From assembly GCA_963766605.1 (NCBI GenBank), contig CAVYAT010000005.1, positions 434,001 to 498,000 of the forward strand: 64,000 bases of DNA, written 5' to 3'. The notes below the pieces were generated by a model. The model searched no databases. It was given only the letters and a program-made list of their open reading frames with translations, and was not told the origin of the DNA. Origin of the DNA: AC-49 sp963766605. Its GTDB lineage: Bacteria; Actinomycetota; Thermoleophilia; Solirubrobacterales; Solirubrobacteraceae. The translations under genes and the position numbers were made by a program. Positions 46,525 to 55,328 of the stretch are shown piece by piece. Each line of letters starts with the position of its first letter. Position 1 is the stretch's first letter.

Positions 46525-46932
46525 TCAGCGGAAGCTGAACGACTGCAGGCTCGACGTCGCGCCGTTGACGCGGACCTCGATCGTGCCCCTCGCGCCCTTG
46601 AACGCCCCGGTGCCGCCGGTGATCTTGACGATGTTGATCGTCTTGGACTGATCGTCCTTGCCCGTCGCCTTGATCGTTCCGTGGTGGAACGTGAACGTGT
46701 AGACGCCGTGGCAGTTGAAGACCGGCCCGCCCGCAGCGACGCACTGGACCTTGTCGGTGCCGATGACGCGCTTGCCCTGCGACAGTTTCTCGGTGAACGT
46801 CACGTGGTCGCCGCTGCGCGTCTGCGAGGTCATCCGGGCCTGGGCGGTGAAGTTCGCGGGCTTGGCGAACGCGATCGCGGGGACGAACGCGAGCGCGGCG
46901 ACAACGAGGGCGGCGGCGAGGGAGCGATGCAT
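46525..46932 (-). CDS. secreted beta-barrel protein (allene-oxide-cyclase/dirigent-like)
   Basis: A 135-aa exported protein. It has a signal peptide (LAAALVVAALAFVPAIAFA), then a small beta-rich domain with FTAQARMTSQTRSGDHVTFTEKL, two Cys (VQCVAAGGPVFNCHG) and the GGTGAFKGARGTIEV signature. That GTGxFxGARG motif is characteristic of the AOC barrel/dirigent-like superfamily. Its ligand is unknown. Convergent with the aminotransferase, 5 bp apart. Confidence 0.8.
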   Translation of the reverse strand: MHRSLAAALVVAALAFVPAIAFAKPANFTAQARMTSQTRSGDHVTFTEKLSQGKRVIGTDKVQCVAAGGPVFNCHGVYTFTFHHGTIKATGKDDQSKTINIVKITGGTGAFKGARGTIEVRVNGATSSLQSFSFR

Positions 46933-46972
46933 GGCGCGGCAGGCTACAGCGCAGTGCGGCCAGGCCAGGTCG

Positions 46973-46995
46973 TGAACCCCTCGGTAAGAGGTTCA
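46973..46995. promoter_or_regulatory. inverted repeat in divergent intergenic region
   Basis: TGAACC (46973-46978) and GGTTCA (46990-46995) separated by 11 bp, within the 96-bp gap between divergent start codons 46932 and 47029. It could be an operator or a hairpin in the plus-strand leader. Confidence 0.35.
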
Positions 46996-47028
46996 TGCCG
47001 CCGGACGCCGAAACAGTGCGCTGTCGTG

Positions 47029-47385
47029 ATGCACGAGCTGGCATTCCTCTGGCCCTGGGGCGACAACAACTCCAACCGCTGGACGACGCTGCTCGGCGGC
47101 TGGCCGCAGACGCTCGAGGGCATCGGCGCCTGCGCCGCGGGCTACGCCCTCGTGCGCAAACACAACTGCCACGTCCAGGGCTGCCTGCGCATCGGCCGCC
47201 ATCCGGTCGAGGGCACGCCGTTCATCACCTGCCACCACCATCATCCGCGCGACCATCCGCCGACCCAGCAGGATGTCCTCGACGCCCACGCACACCGCCG
47301 GTCGGAGGTCTCTGAGCTCGAGCGCCGCTTTCACCTGCGCGAGGAGGACCTCGCGGCGGAGGACAGCCAGTCGCCCCCGGACTGA
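47029..47385 (+). CDS. small Cys/His-rich protein of unknown function
   Basis: A 118-aa protein. A tryptophan-rich start (FLWPWGDNNSNRW) leads to a helix (TLEGIGACAAGYALV), then a Cys/His cluster (RKHNCHVQGCLRIGRHPVEGTPFITCHHHHPRDHPP). That cluster could bind one metal ion through its Cys/His ligands. The C-terminus is a charged helix (SEVSELERRFHLREEDLAAED). Similar short proteins are widespread in actinobacteria and their phages without known role. Start by frame only. Confidence 0.65.
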   Translation: MHELAFLWPWGDNNSNRWTTLLGGWPQTLEGIGACAAGYALVRKHNCHVQGCLRIGRHPVEGTPFITCHHHHPRDHPPTQQDVLDAHAHRRSEVSELERRFHLREEDLAAEDSQSPPD

Positions 47386-47454
47386 ACCGGAGCTCTGTCT
47401 GTCCCCGTGGCGTCTAACGCAGCACCAATGTTGTCCCGTTCACAATTCGCCGCC

Positions 47455-47883
47455 ATGCGGGCACGGGGGTTCTTCGCTGCGCTGGTGGGGTGCGGGATGG
47501 TCGCGACCGGGGTCGCAGCCGCTGCGACATCGCACGTCAAGGTCTGGACGTCGCCCAACGGCGCGATCGCCTGTGGCTACAAGATCCACCCGGCCAGCCG
47601 TCCGGCCACCGAGCTCTTGTGCGTGTCGGCGCTGATCCCGGCGCCGGCCGGACACAACACCGGCGGTGACCCGGGCTTCGTGCAGATCGCCAGGTCCGGC
47701 TCGCCGCAGCGGCTGCGCCTCAGCCAGGATTCGTTCGTGCCGGGCCGTGCCCACGCGCTCCACAACCACGGCACGTGGAGCGGCCTCGGCGTGACCTGCA
47801 CGATCGGGCAGACGTCGGTGCGCTGCGTCAACGCGGCCCACCACGGCTTCAAGATCACCGCGTTCTCCTACCACGCGTTCTGA
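47455..47883 (+). CDS. small secreted protein
   Basis: A 142-aa exported protein. It has a signal peptide (RARGFFAALVGCGMVATGVAAAA), then a beta-rich domain VKVWTSPNGAIACGYKI, LLCVSALIP, a basic/aromatic middle and TCTIGQTSVRCVNAAHHGFKITAFSYHAF. Two Cys pairs are likely (ACGY-LLCV; TCTI-RCVN), a plan common to small actinobacterial exported proteins of unknown function. Alternative in-frame starts are at 47428 (ATG) and 47407 (GTG). None has a clear Shine-Dalgarno. Confidence 0.75.
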   Translation: MRARGFFAALVGCGMVATGVAAAATSHVKVWTSPNGAIACGYKIHPASRPATELLCVSALIPAPAGHNTGGDPGFVQIARSGSPQRLRLSQDSFVPGRAHALHNHGTWSGLGVTCTIGQTSVRCVNAAHHGFKITAFSYHAF

Positions 47884-47891
47884 GTACCGCG

Positions 47892-47922
47892 GCCCGGGCG
47901 AGGCGCAAGGCCTCGCCCGGGC
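47892..47922. terminator. 13-bp perfect hairpin between convergent genes
   Basis: GCCCGGGCGAGGC (47892-47904), loop GCAAG, GCCTCGCCCGGGC (47910-47922). It lies in the 56-bp gap between the secreted-protein gene and the binding-protein gene that run toward each other. No T-tract on either side, but the stem is very strong, so it is a likely bidirectional terminator. Confidence 0.7.
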
Positions 47923-47939
47923 TGGACCGGGACAACTTC

Positions 47940-49253
47940 CTACAGGTGGTTCTTCTTCTCGATCGCGCGCACCTTGGCGATGCCCGGATCGATCGGCGAG
48001 ATGTTGAAGCAACCCTGCTTCTGGACCATCTTGCCGTTCTGCGGCACCACCGTGCGATCGGTGTTGTTGGGGATGTGCAGCGCTGCCTTCTGGAAGTACC
48101 AGGGGCGGCACAGGATGTCGGTGCGGAAGTTCTTCACGTTCAGGAACGCCTTGTTGACGCTCTTGGCCGTGTACGCACCCTTGATCCCCATCAGTGCCTG
48201 GGTGGCGATGCGGCCCTGAACGAAGCCCATCTGGCTGAAGCTGCCCAGACCACCACTGACCTTCTTGCCGTACTGCTTCAGAACCTGGCGGTACAGCGCC
48301 TCATCCGGACCCGGCGCCGACGGCAGGTTCAGCTCGGCGTTGACGCCCAGCTTGCCGTTCCAGCCCGACCCCAGCGCCTTGGCGAGGAAGTCGGTGTTGC
48401 ACGGCGTCGAGCACGCCCACACCTTGACACGGTTCTCGAGGCCCTGCTGCTGCGCGGCCTGGAGGATCTTCAGCGCCTCGGGAGGCGTGAAGTTCAGGAC
48501 CACGCCACCCTTCGGGCCGGCCGCCTGGACCAGCTTGAGGGCAACCGAGTTGGCGTCCTGGATCGGGACGTTGTCCTTCAGCGACGTGACCGGGACCTTC
48601 GCTGCCTTCGCGATCAGCTGAACACCGCCGACGTTGTAGGCCGTGCCCGGCACGTTGGACTGGTCGAAGACCAGCTTGTTGATGTGCTGCTGCAGCGCGT
48701 ACTGCGCGGCACCGTCGGAGCTGTACCGCGGCCCCATGTTCACGGACGCGATGTTCGACGTTCCGTAGCACTCGGGCGCGATGCCGGCGGCGATCACGTA
48801 GAAGCCCTGCTGCTCGTAGTACTTGTGGTTGACCGTGCACTCGAGAATGCTCGAGTTGCCGACCATGCCGACCACGTGCTCGGCACCAATCAGCTTCTTG
48901 GCCGCGGCGCCGGCCTGGACCGGGTTGATCGCCTCGGTCTCGATGTTCAGCTGCACCGGGTGGTTCTTGATGCCGCCGTTGGCGTTGACGCACGCGAAGT
49001 ACGCCGCGGCCATGTTCGGGATGTCGGTGAAATCGGTCCCCGGCAGCTTGGTGGCGATAGCCCCCAGCTTGATCGGGGTTCCGGTGGCCTTCTTGCCGGT
49101 GCCCGCACCACACTTCGACGCCGCGGCGGCGCCTGCCGTCGAGGCGTTGGTGCTGGTGCTGCCCGCGTAGGCGACGATCGCGGTGAGCACACCGGCCGCG
49201 ATCAAGAACGCGACGATATGCCGGGCCCCGATGCGGTTACGAATGACTGCCAT
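47940..49253 (-). CDS. branched-chain-amino-acid-type ABC transporter substrate-binding protein (LivJ-like)
   Basis: A 437-aa periplasmic-binding protein of type 1 fold (Peripla_BP_6). The N-terminal segment RHIVAFLIAAGVLTAIVAYAGS is a signal/anchor without a lipobox. The binding domain begins TPIKLGAIATKLPGTDFTDIPNMAAAYFACVNANGGI. The family KKLIGAEHVVGMVGNSS and MGPRYSSDGAAQYALQ blocks follow. The start at 49253 has GGAGGAG two bases upstream. It probably feeds the LivFGMH permease encoded at 60.4-63.8 kb. Members of this family bind diverse solutes, so the ligand is open. Confidence 0.9.
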   Translation of the reverse strand: MAVIRNRIGARHIVAFLIAAGVLTAIVAYAGSTSTNASTAGAAAASKCGAGTGKKATGTPIKLGAIATKLPGTDFTDIPNMAAAYFACVNANGGIKNHPVQLNIETEAINPVQAGAAAKKLIGAEHVVGMVGNSSILECTVNHKYYEQQGFYVIAAGIAPECYGTSNIASVNMGPRYSSDGAAQYALQQHINKLVFDQSNVPGTAYNVGGVQLIAKAAKVPVTSLKDNVPIQDANSVALKLVQAAGPKGGVVLNFTPPEALKILQAAQQQGLENRVKVWACSTPCNTDFLAKALGSGWNGKLGVNAELNLPSAPGPDEALYRQVLKQYGKKVSGGLGSFSQMGFVQGRIATQALMGIKGAYTAKSVNKAFLNVKNFRTDILCRPWYFQKAALHIPNNTDRTVVPQNGKMVQKQGCFNISPIDPGIAKVRAIEKKNHL

Positions 49254-49275
49254 AGCTCCTCCAGTTGTAGAGCGC

Positions 49276-49306
49276 ATAAAACCCAACTTCTTGGGCGGCG
49301 AGTCAA
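49276..49306 (-). promoter_or_regulatory. possible promoter of the binding-protein gene
   Basis: Minus strand TTGACT (49306-49301), 19-bp spacer, TTTTAT (49281-49276), 22 bp before the ATG and ahead of the Shine-Dalgarno. The spacer also holds a CCCAA/TTGGG hairpin running into TTTTA, so the same bases could act as a terminator for upstream transcription. Confidence 0.4.
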
Positions 49307-49336
49307 TCACACTCTGGGCCACTGTGGTGCAGTTTC

Positions 49337-49344
49337 TGTATGCC
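49337..49344. promoter_or_regulatory. TGTATACA-like operator half-site, binding-protein gene
   Basis: TGTATGCC, one of five related 8-mers found only in the intergenic regions of this locus among those I examined. It lies about 30 bp upstream of the -35 of the binding-protein promoter. Confidence 0.4.
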
Positions 49345-49380
49345 GAATGCGTCGCTAACCCGCTGATCTGGCGTTTCTGC

Positions 49381-49394
49381 GCCCGAAATCGGGC
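49381..49394 (-). terminator. short hairpin after the acetoacetyl-CoA synthetase gene
   Basis: GCCCG AAAT CGGGC (14 bp, 5-bp stem) 15 bp past the synthetase stop. It has no U-tract. A weak terminator at best. Confidence 0.3.
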
Positions 49395-49399
49395 GTGAC

Positions 49400-49407
49400 G
49401 GTATACA
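49400..49407. promoter_or_regulatory. TGTATACA-like operator, binding-protein/synthetase intergenic region
   Basis: GGTATACA, seven of eight bases of the palindrome TGTATACA, placed 1 bp before the synthetase stop codon and upstream of the binding-protein promoter. Confidence 0.4.
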
Positions 49408-49408
49408 G

Positions 49409-51371
49409 CTAGGCCTCGGTCGAGGCCGCCTCCGCGTGGCGCCGGAAGGCGTCGATCGAGGACGGATCGGCCAGTGCATCGGGGTTGACGACCTCCGCCG
49501 CCGGCCGCCCCTGGAGGATGCGCTTGACCGGGGTCTCGAGCTTCTTGCCGGTCAGCGTCCGGGGAATCGACGGCACGGCCAAGATAGCGTCGGGGACGTG
49601 GCGGGGCGACAGTTGCGAGCGCAGCGCGCCGGCGACCTTCGCGCGCAGCTCGTCGTCGAGCGTGGCGCCGTCGGCCAGCGCGACGAACAGGATCAGCTCC
49701 CCCGGCCCGCCCTCGTCGTCCTCGAGATGCACGACAAGGCTGTCCGAGACCTCGGGCAGCTGTTCGACGACGGCGTACACCTCGCTGGTCCCGAACCGCA
49801 CGCCGGCGCGGTTGAGCGTCGCGTCCGAGCGCCCCGTGATGACGCTCGACCCGTGCTCGGTGAAGCGGATCCAGTCGCCCTGCCGCCAGACTCCCGGGTA
49901 CAGGTCGAAGTACGCCTCGCGGTAGCGCTCGTCGCCCGGGTCGTTGTAGAACCGCACCGGCATCGACGGCATCGGCTGGGTGATCACGAGCTCGCCGAGC
50001 TCGCCCACCACCTCGTTGCCGTCCTCGTCGAACGCCTTGGCGTCGACCCCGAGTGCGATGCCCGAGATCTCGCCCTCGTAGACCGGGAGGCAGATGCTGC
50101 CGCTGACCAGGCCCGTGCAGACGTCGGTCCCACCGCTGCCGTTGAGCAGCAGCACGCTGGGATCGAGCTCCGCGTAGACGTAGCGATACGCCTCGGCGGG
50201 CAGCGGCGCGCCGGCGGTGGCGAGCACGCGCAGGCTCGACAGGTCGAACTGCTGCGCCGGGTGGATGCCGGCCTTCGCGCAGTTCATGAGGAACGTCGGG
50301 CTGACGCCCATCAGCGTCGGCTTCGTCTCCTGTGCCAGGCCCCACTGATAGGTCAGGTCCGGCCACAGGGGATCGCCGTCGATCATCACGATCGAAGCGC
50401 GCACGAGCAGCGTCGAGACGAGCGCGTTCCACATCATCCACGCCGTCGTCGTGAACCACAGCAGACGCCCGCCGGGCTTCATGTCCCAGCCCAGCGCCTG
50501 GGACTTCAGGTGCTCGATGAGCATGTTGCCGTGGCCGTGGACGATCGCCTTGGGCAGGCCGGTGGTGCCCGATGAGAACAGGACGAACAGTGGGTGGTCG
50601 AAGGCGACGGGCTCGAAGGCCAGGTCGCCGGGCACGGCGAGCAGCTCGTCCCAGCCGATCGCGTCGTCGACGCCGTACGGGCCGTAGGGCAGGTCGACCA
50701 CGTGTTCGAGCGTCGGCAGCCCGTCGCGAATCGCCTGGACGTCAGCGCGGCGGTCGATGCTGCGATCGCGCCAGCCGTAGCCGCCGACGGCGAGCAGCAC
50801 CTTCGGCTCGATCTGCGCGAAGCGGTCGATCACGCTGCGGGCGCCGAACTCCGGCGCACAGCTCGCCCAGACGGCCCCGAGGCTGGCGGCGGCGGCGAAC
50901 GCCACGAGCGTCTCGGGGACGTTCGGCAGGTACGCGACGACACGGTCGCCAGGGCCGACACCGAGACGTTGAAGGCCGGCGCGGGCCCGGGCGATCTGGT
51001 CGCGCAGCTGCGCGAACGTCAGCTCGATCGGCTCGCGGGTCTGCGAGCGCGCAACGATCGCCACGCGGTCCAGGTCCTCGTCGAGGCCGACCATGCGCTC
51101 GGCGTAGTTGAGCGTCGCCCCGACGAACCACTTGCCGCCCGGCATCTCGTGCGACGTCAGCACCTGCTCGTAGGGCGTGTACGCTCGGATCTCGAAGAAC
51201 TCCCAGACCGACGACCAGAAGCCCTCGATGTCAGCTATCGACCAGCGCCACAGCTCCGTGCCGTCGGTGAAGTCGCAGGCCGCGGTGCTCCTCGAGCCAC
51301 TGCATATAGCGCCCGACCTCGGTCGTCGAGCGCAGATCGTCGGGGGGTGACCACAGCAGCTCGCCGTTCAT
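49409..51371 (-). pseudogene. acetoacetyl-CoA synthetase (AMP-forming), frameshifted near the N-terminus
   Basis: ANL-family ligase activating acetoacetate (or another short oxoacid) to its CoA thioester. With one extra base removed the gene encodes 653 aa, the usual length. The start MNGELLWSPPDDLRSTTEVGRY and the following DFTDGTELWRWSIADIEGFWSSVW are in different frames. The shift falls at about 51275 (CTGCGAC where CTGGAC is expected), and the first frame stops at 51233-51231. The rest is intact: MPGGKWFVGATLNYAERM, FSSGTTGLPKAIVHGHG, GGRLLWFTTTAWMMWN, NGSGGTDVCTG and SIPRTLTGKKLETPVKRIL with the catalytic Lys. A shorter product from GTG 51163 would lack part of the N-terminal cap. A sequencing error is possible. 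Confidence 0.85.
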
Positions 51372-51398
51372 CTCATCCTCAGTGTCGCGTGACCGTCG

Positions 51399-51428
51399 TT
51401 GCAGCGGCAACCCTACCTCCTGTATACA
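51399..51428 (+). promoter_or_regulatory. promoter with overlapping TGTATACA operator for the dehydrogenase operon
   Basis: TTGCAG (51399-51404), 18-bp spacer, TATACA (51423-51428). The -10 is part of the perfect palindrome TGTATACA (51421-51428), which is flanked by CCTCC on the left and AGGAGG on the right, so the near-symmetry extends to 19 bp. A minus-strand TAGGGT (51415-51410) could serve the divergent synthetase gene. A repressor bound here would block both directions. Confidence 0.5.
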
Positions 51429-51471
51429 AGGAGGGCCGGGGGCTCAAGCGACTGAGAGGACGGATGCGAGC

Positions 51472-52362
51472 ATGACCGCACACGAGCCCGAGCTGGTCGG
51501 GCTGTACTGGACGATCTCCGGACCGGTCACGGTGCACTTCGGCCGTGAGTGGAGCCTGTTCGACTTCGCCGACCGCTGCGCCCACGCGCAGCGCGTCGGA
51601 TTCGCCGGGATCGGCATCTGGCTCGCCGACCTCGAACACGTCCTCGAGAAGCGCACGCTGCGTGACATGCGCCAGATCATGGACGACCACGACATCACGC
51701 GGCTCGAGCTCGAGTTCCTCGGCGACTGGTTCCTGGACCCGGGCACCGAGGGCCGCACGGTCTCCGACGCCAACCGCAAGCTGCTGTGGGAGGCCGCCGT
51801 CGAGCTCGGCGCCCACCACGTCAAGGTCGGCAACCTGGCCGGGACCGAGTGTCCGCTGGACCAGGTGATCGAACGCTACGGCGAGCTGTGCGAGGACGCG
51901 GCCCAGCACCACGACGCGCTCGTCCCCTACGAGTTCATGCCGTTCGACGCGAGCGTCAACTCGCTCGACAGCGCGCTCGCGCTCGTCGAGGCGGTCGACA
52001 CGCCCAACAGCGGCCTGGTCGTCGACACGTGGCACATGTCCAAGCTCGGAATCGCCCCCGACGAGCTGCGGCGCATCCCGCTGCGGGCGCTGTCGTGGAT
52101 CGAGCTGTCCGACGGCCATCACGCATGGCTCGACGATCGCCTCGACGAGGTCATCAACCACCGCGAGCTGCCCGGCGAGGGCGAGTTCGACATCCCCGGC
52201 TACGTCGCCGTCGCCCAGGACATGGGCTACCCCGGCCCATGGGGCGTCGAGGTCCTCTCCGAGCCGCTGCGCAACCTGCCGATCGACGAGATCTTCGACC
52301 GCGCCTTCGCGACGACGAGCGCGCAATTCACGACGACCACCGCCCCGAAGGAGCGCCCGTGA
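51472..52362 (+). CDS. sugar phosphate isomerase/epimerase-type TIM-barrel protein
   Basis: A 296-aa protein of the AP-endonuclease-2/xylose-isomerase-like fold. Visible segments are WSLFDFADRCAHAQRVGFAGIGIW, LELEFLGDWFL, HHVKVGNL, ALVPYEFMPFD (metal-binding Glu), GLVVDTWHMSKLG, WIELSDGH and WGVEVLSEPL (second Glu). Related enzymes isomerise or epimerise sugars, inositols or hydroxyacids, so this one may prepare a polyol-derived substrate. First gene of the plus-strand operon; its stop overlaps the next start (GTGA). Confidence 0.85.
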   Translation: MTAHEPELVGLYWTISGPVTVHFGREWSLFDFADRCAHAQRVGFAGIGIWLADLEHVLEKRTLRDMRQIMDDHDITRLELEFLGDWFLDPGTEGRTVSDANRKLLWEAAVELGAHHVKVGNLAGTECPLDQVIERYGELCEDAAQHHDALVPYEFMPFDASVNSLDSALALVEAVDTPNSGLVVDTWHMSKLGIAPDELRRIPLRALSWIELSDGHHAWLDDRLDEVINHRELPGEGEFDIPGYVAVAQDMGYPGPWGVEVLSEPLRNLPIDEIFDRAFATTSAQFTTTTAPKERP

Positions 52363-53396
52363 CCGCCACCGAGCCCGAGACCCTCGACGCCGAGCGCCTG
52401 ATCTGGGTCTACACCCAGATGCTGCGCATTCGCGAGTTCGAGGAGCGCGTCAAGCGGACGTTCGAGGAGCACCCGGGCGTGATCCGCGGCCACACGCACC
52501 TCGCCGACGGCGCCGAGGCGTCGATCGTCGGGTCGCTGATCAGCCGCCGCGACGGCGATCAGCTGATGGCGACCTACCGCTGTCACGGCTACCCGCTCGT
52601 GCTCGGCACCTCGGCCAACGCGATGATGGCCGAGGTCTACGGCCGCGAGACCGGCCTCTGCCACGGGCGCGGCGGATCGATGCATCTGACCGACGTCGAT
52701 CGAGGCTTCATGGGCACGTCGGGGATCGTCGCGGCCGGCATCCCCCAGGCGACCGGCCTGGCCTGGGCCGCGCAGATCCGCAAGCAGGACCAGGTCGTCC
52801 TGTGCTTCTTCGGCGACGGCGCGTCCAAGCAGGGCGCATTCGCCGAGTCGCTGAACATCGCGTCGCTGTGGAAGCTCCCGATCGTCTACGTGATGGAGAA
52901 CAACGGCTACAACGTCGTCACACAGTCCCATCAGGAGGACGCGAACGCCGCCGCCGGCGAGCCGCTGGCGACCAAGGCCAAGGCATTCGCAATGCCGGGC
53001 GAGACGGTCGACGGCCTCGACCCGCTCGCCGTCCACGCCGTCGTCAGCGCGGCGGTCGCGCGGGCGCGGGCGGGAGACGGCCCGACGCTGGTCGAGTCCA
53101 AGGTCTACCGGCTGTCGGCCCACGGCAACCTGATCGCCCCGCCGGGGGTGCCGCTGCACTACCCCGAGCACGAGGCGATCGAGGTGTTCGGCGACACCGA
53201 GCAGTACGAGGCCGCGCTGCGCGGCGACCCCGTGCCGCGGTTCCGCGGCGTGCTGGTCGCCGACGGCACGCTGGCTCCCGAGGCGGCCGACCAGATCGGC
53301 GCCACGGTTCAGGCCGAGATGCAGGAGGCCGTCGACTTCGGCCTGCAAAGCCCCCACCCCGAGCCCGCCCAGGCGCTCGAGTACGTCTACGCCTAG
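52359..53396 (+). CDS. TPP-dependent 2-oxoacid/acetoin dehydrogenase E1 alpha subunit (copy 1)
   Basis: 345 aa. Family motifs are MLRIREFEERVKRTF, RGHTHLADGAEASIVG, YRCHGYPLVLGTS, GLCHGRGGSMHLTD and the TPP motif GDGASKQGAFAESLNIASLWKLPIVYVMENN (about residues 155-185). E1 alpha decarboxylates a 2-oxoacid, or cleaves an acyloin, and passes the acyl group to lipoyl-E2. GTG start with AAGGAG upstream. It is followed 10 bp later by its beta partner. It differs clearly from the second alpha copy at 54.4 kb, so this is an old duplication or a separate recruitment. Confidence 0.92.
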   Translation: MTATEPETLDAERLIWVYTQMLRIREFEERVKRTFEEHPGVIRGHTHLADGAEASIVGSLISRRDGDQLMATYRCHGYPLVLGTSANAMMAEVYGRETGLCHGRGGSMHLTDVDRGFMGTSGIVAAGIPQATGLAWAAQIRKQDQVVLCFFGDGASKQGAFAESLNIASLWKLPIVYVMENNGYNVVTQSHQEDANAAAGEPLATKAKAFAMPGETVDGLDPLAVHAVVSAAVARARAGDGPTLVESKVYRLSAHGNLIAPPGVPLHYPEHEAIEVFGDTEQYEAALRGDPVPRFRGVLVADGTLAPEAADQIGATVQAEMQEAVDFGLQSPHPEPAQALEYVYA

Positions 53397-53406
53397 GAGG
53401 CCCGAC

Positions 53407-54384
53407 ATGGCACACGAACTCCCCTACATCGCGGCGATCGACGAGGCCATCCACGAGGAGATGGAGCGCGACGACAGCGTCCTGTACTTCGGCCAGAACC
53501 TCGGGACGACCGAGAACCACGGCTTCCTTTCGGCGTTCGGCTCCGACCGGGTCCGCGTGACGCCGATCTCCGAGACGGCCGAGATCGGCATCGCGATCGG
53601 CGCCGCGATGGCCGGCTACCGGCCCGTCGTCGAGCTCTACATGGCCGAGTTCATGCTCGTGGCGATGGACCAGGTCGTCAACGAGGGCCCGCGCTTTCGC
53701 TACATGACCGGCGGCCAGGTGTCGGTTCCGCTCGTGCTCAAGGCAGGCTTCGGCTTCGCCGCCGGGTGGGCCGGGCAGCACACCGGGTCACTCAGCGCGC
53801 TGTTCATGGGCGTGCCGGGGCTGAAGGTCGTCGTGCCGTCGACGGCGGCCGATGCCAAGGGCCTGATGACGACGGCGATCCGCGACGACAACCCCGTCGT
53901 CTACCTGCACCATTACCTGCTGACGCTCGAGCACGGCGATGTCCCCGACGGCGAGTACGCGGTGCCGTTCGGCCAGGCCGAGGTCCGCCGCGCCGGTGGC
54001 GACGTGACGATCGTCGCGACGGCGTGGATGGTCGACCGCGCGCTGGAGGCGGCGCAGGAGCTGGCCGGTGAGGGCATCGAGGCGGAGGTCATCGACCCGC
54101 GTACGATCGCCCCGCTGGACCTGGACGCGATCCTCGAGTCGGTCGGCAAGACCGGCCACCTGGTGCTCGCCGATCAGGCGCCGCGCCATGCGTCGGTGTC
54201 GGCGGTCATCGCCGGCGACGTCGCCGAGCACGGCTTCGATCTGCTCAAGGCGCCGATCGTGCAGGTCACGGCGCTCGACGCGACCGTGCCCTACAGCGAG
54301 GTGCTCGAATCGGCCGTGATCCCCGACGCCGCGGGCATCGTCGGCGCGGTGCAGAAGCTGCTCGGAACGCGGGCGCCCGCGTGA
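53407..54384 (+). CDS. TPP-dependent 2-oxoacid/acetoin dehydrogenase E1 beta subunit (copy 1)
   Basis: 325 aa. It has the transketolase pyrimidine-binding domain (YIAAIDEAIHEEMERD; VTPISETAEIGIAIGAAMAGYRPVVELYMAEF with the TPP-activating Glu; GGQVSVPLVLKAGFGFAAGWAGQHTGSL) and a transketolase C-terminal domain (EAEVIDPRTIAPLDLDAILESV). AGGAGG precedes the ATG. It ends with a 4-bp overlap with the next alpha gene (GTGA). Confidence 0.92.
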   Translation: MAHELPYIAAIDEAIHEEMERDDSVLYFGQNLGTTENHGFLSAFGSDRVRVTPISETAEIGIAIGAAMAGYRPVVELYMAEFMLVAMDQVVNEGPRFRYMTGGQVSVPLVLKAGFGFAAGWAGQHTGSLSALFMGVPGLKVVVPSTAADAKGLMTTAIRDDNPVVYLHHYLLTLEHGDVPDGEYAVPFGQAEVRRAGGDVTIVATAWMVDRALEAAQELAGEGIEAEVIDPRTIAPLDLDAILESVGKTGHLVLADQAPRHASVSAVIAGDVAEHGFDLLKAPIVQVTALDATVPYSEVLESAVIPDAAGIVGAVQKLLGTRAPA

Positions 54385-55328
54385 ACGACGCTGCGAGCCT
54401 GCTCGACACGATGTGGCGCATCCGCCACTTCGAGGAGCGGGTCGGGCGGCTCAAGCAGGGCGACGAGGTCTACGGGCTGATCCACCTCAGCGTCGGACAG
54501 GAGGCAGTCGCGGCGGGCGTCTGCTCGCAGCTACGCGACGACGACATGATCTACAGCGGCCACCGCGCTCACGGCCACGCGATCGCCAAGGGCGCGGCGA
54601 TGCAGCGCGTGATGGCCGAGCTGATGGGCCGCAGCGACGGCCTCTGCCAGGGGATGGGCGGCTCGATGCACCTCGTCGACGTCGAGCACGGGTTGATGGG
54701 CGCGACCGGCGTCGTCGGCGGCAACATCCCGCTGGCGCTGGGCAGCGCACTGGCGGCACGCGCGGCCGGCGATGACCGGGTGACCGTCGTCTTCTTCGGC
54801 GACGGCGCCGTACAGGCCGGCTATTTCAACGAGTCGATCAACCTGGCCACACTGTGGGGCCTGCCGGTGATGCTCGTGTGCGAGAACAACGGCTTCGCCG
54901 AGTTCACGCCGCGCAGCGCCCACACCAACGTCGAGCGGGTCAGCGACGTGGTCGCTCCCTACGCGCTGACCCGTGAGACGGTCGACGGGAACGACCTGCT
55001 CGCGGTCCACGCGGCATTCGCGGGCCTGCTCGAGACGACCCGCCGCGGCGAGGGCCCGGTGCTGCTCGAGTGTCTGACCCACCGCCTGCGTGGCCACTAC
55101 GAGGGCGACCCGGCCCACTACCGCGAGGCGATCAGTGCCGCCGAGTGGCAGGAGAAGGACCCGATCCTGCGGTTCCAGCGCCATGCCGTCGGTGAGGGCT
55201 GGATCGACGACGAGCGCGCCACCGAGATCGAGCGCGAGGCGGTCGAGGCGGTCGAGGCGGCGATCGCGTTTGCGCGCGACAGCGACTTCCCGCCCCCCGA
55301 TCTCCCGGCGCGGCTGGTCTACGCGTGA
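54381..55328 (+). CDS. TPP-dependent 2-oxoacid/acetoin dehydrogenase E1 alpha subunit (copy 2)
   Basis: 315 aa. LDTMWRIRHFEERVGRL, SVGQEAVAAGVC, YSGHRAHGHAIAKGA, GLCQGMGGSMHLVD, VGGNIPLALG and TPP motif GDGAVQAGYFNESINLATLWGLPVMLVCENN are all present. The GH-R-x-HGH loop is closer to acetoin dehydrogenase AcoA than copy 1 is. It overlaps the previous beta and the next beta by 4 bp each, so all four subunits are translationally linked. Confidence 0.92.
   Translation: MNDAASLLDTMWRIRHFEERVGRLKQGDEVYGLIHLSVGQEAVAAGVCSQLRDDDMIYSGHRAHGHAIAKGAAMQRVMAELMGRSDGLCQGMGGSMHLVDVEHGLMGATGVVGGNIPLALGSALAARAAGDDRVTVVFFGDGAVQAGYFNESINLATLWGLPVMLVCENNGFAEFTPRSAHTNVERVSDVVAPYALTRETVDGNDLLAVHAAFAGLLETTRRGEGPVLLECLTHRLRGHYEGDPAHYREAISAAEWQEKDPILRFQRHAVGEGWIDDERATEIEREAVEAVEAAIAFARDSDFPPPDLPARLVYA

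Noticed and set aside
49254..49300. CCCAA-GAAG-TTGGG-TTTTA as an intrinsic terminator for the synthetase gene
   Set aside because: The stem is only 5 bp with a short T run, and the same bases fit the -35/-10 spacing of the binding-protein promoter, so it was not listed as a separate terminator.
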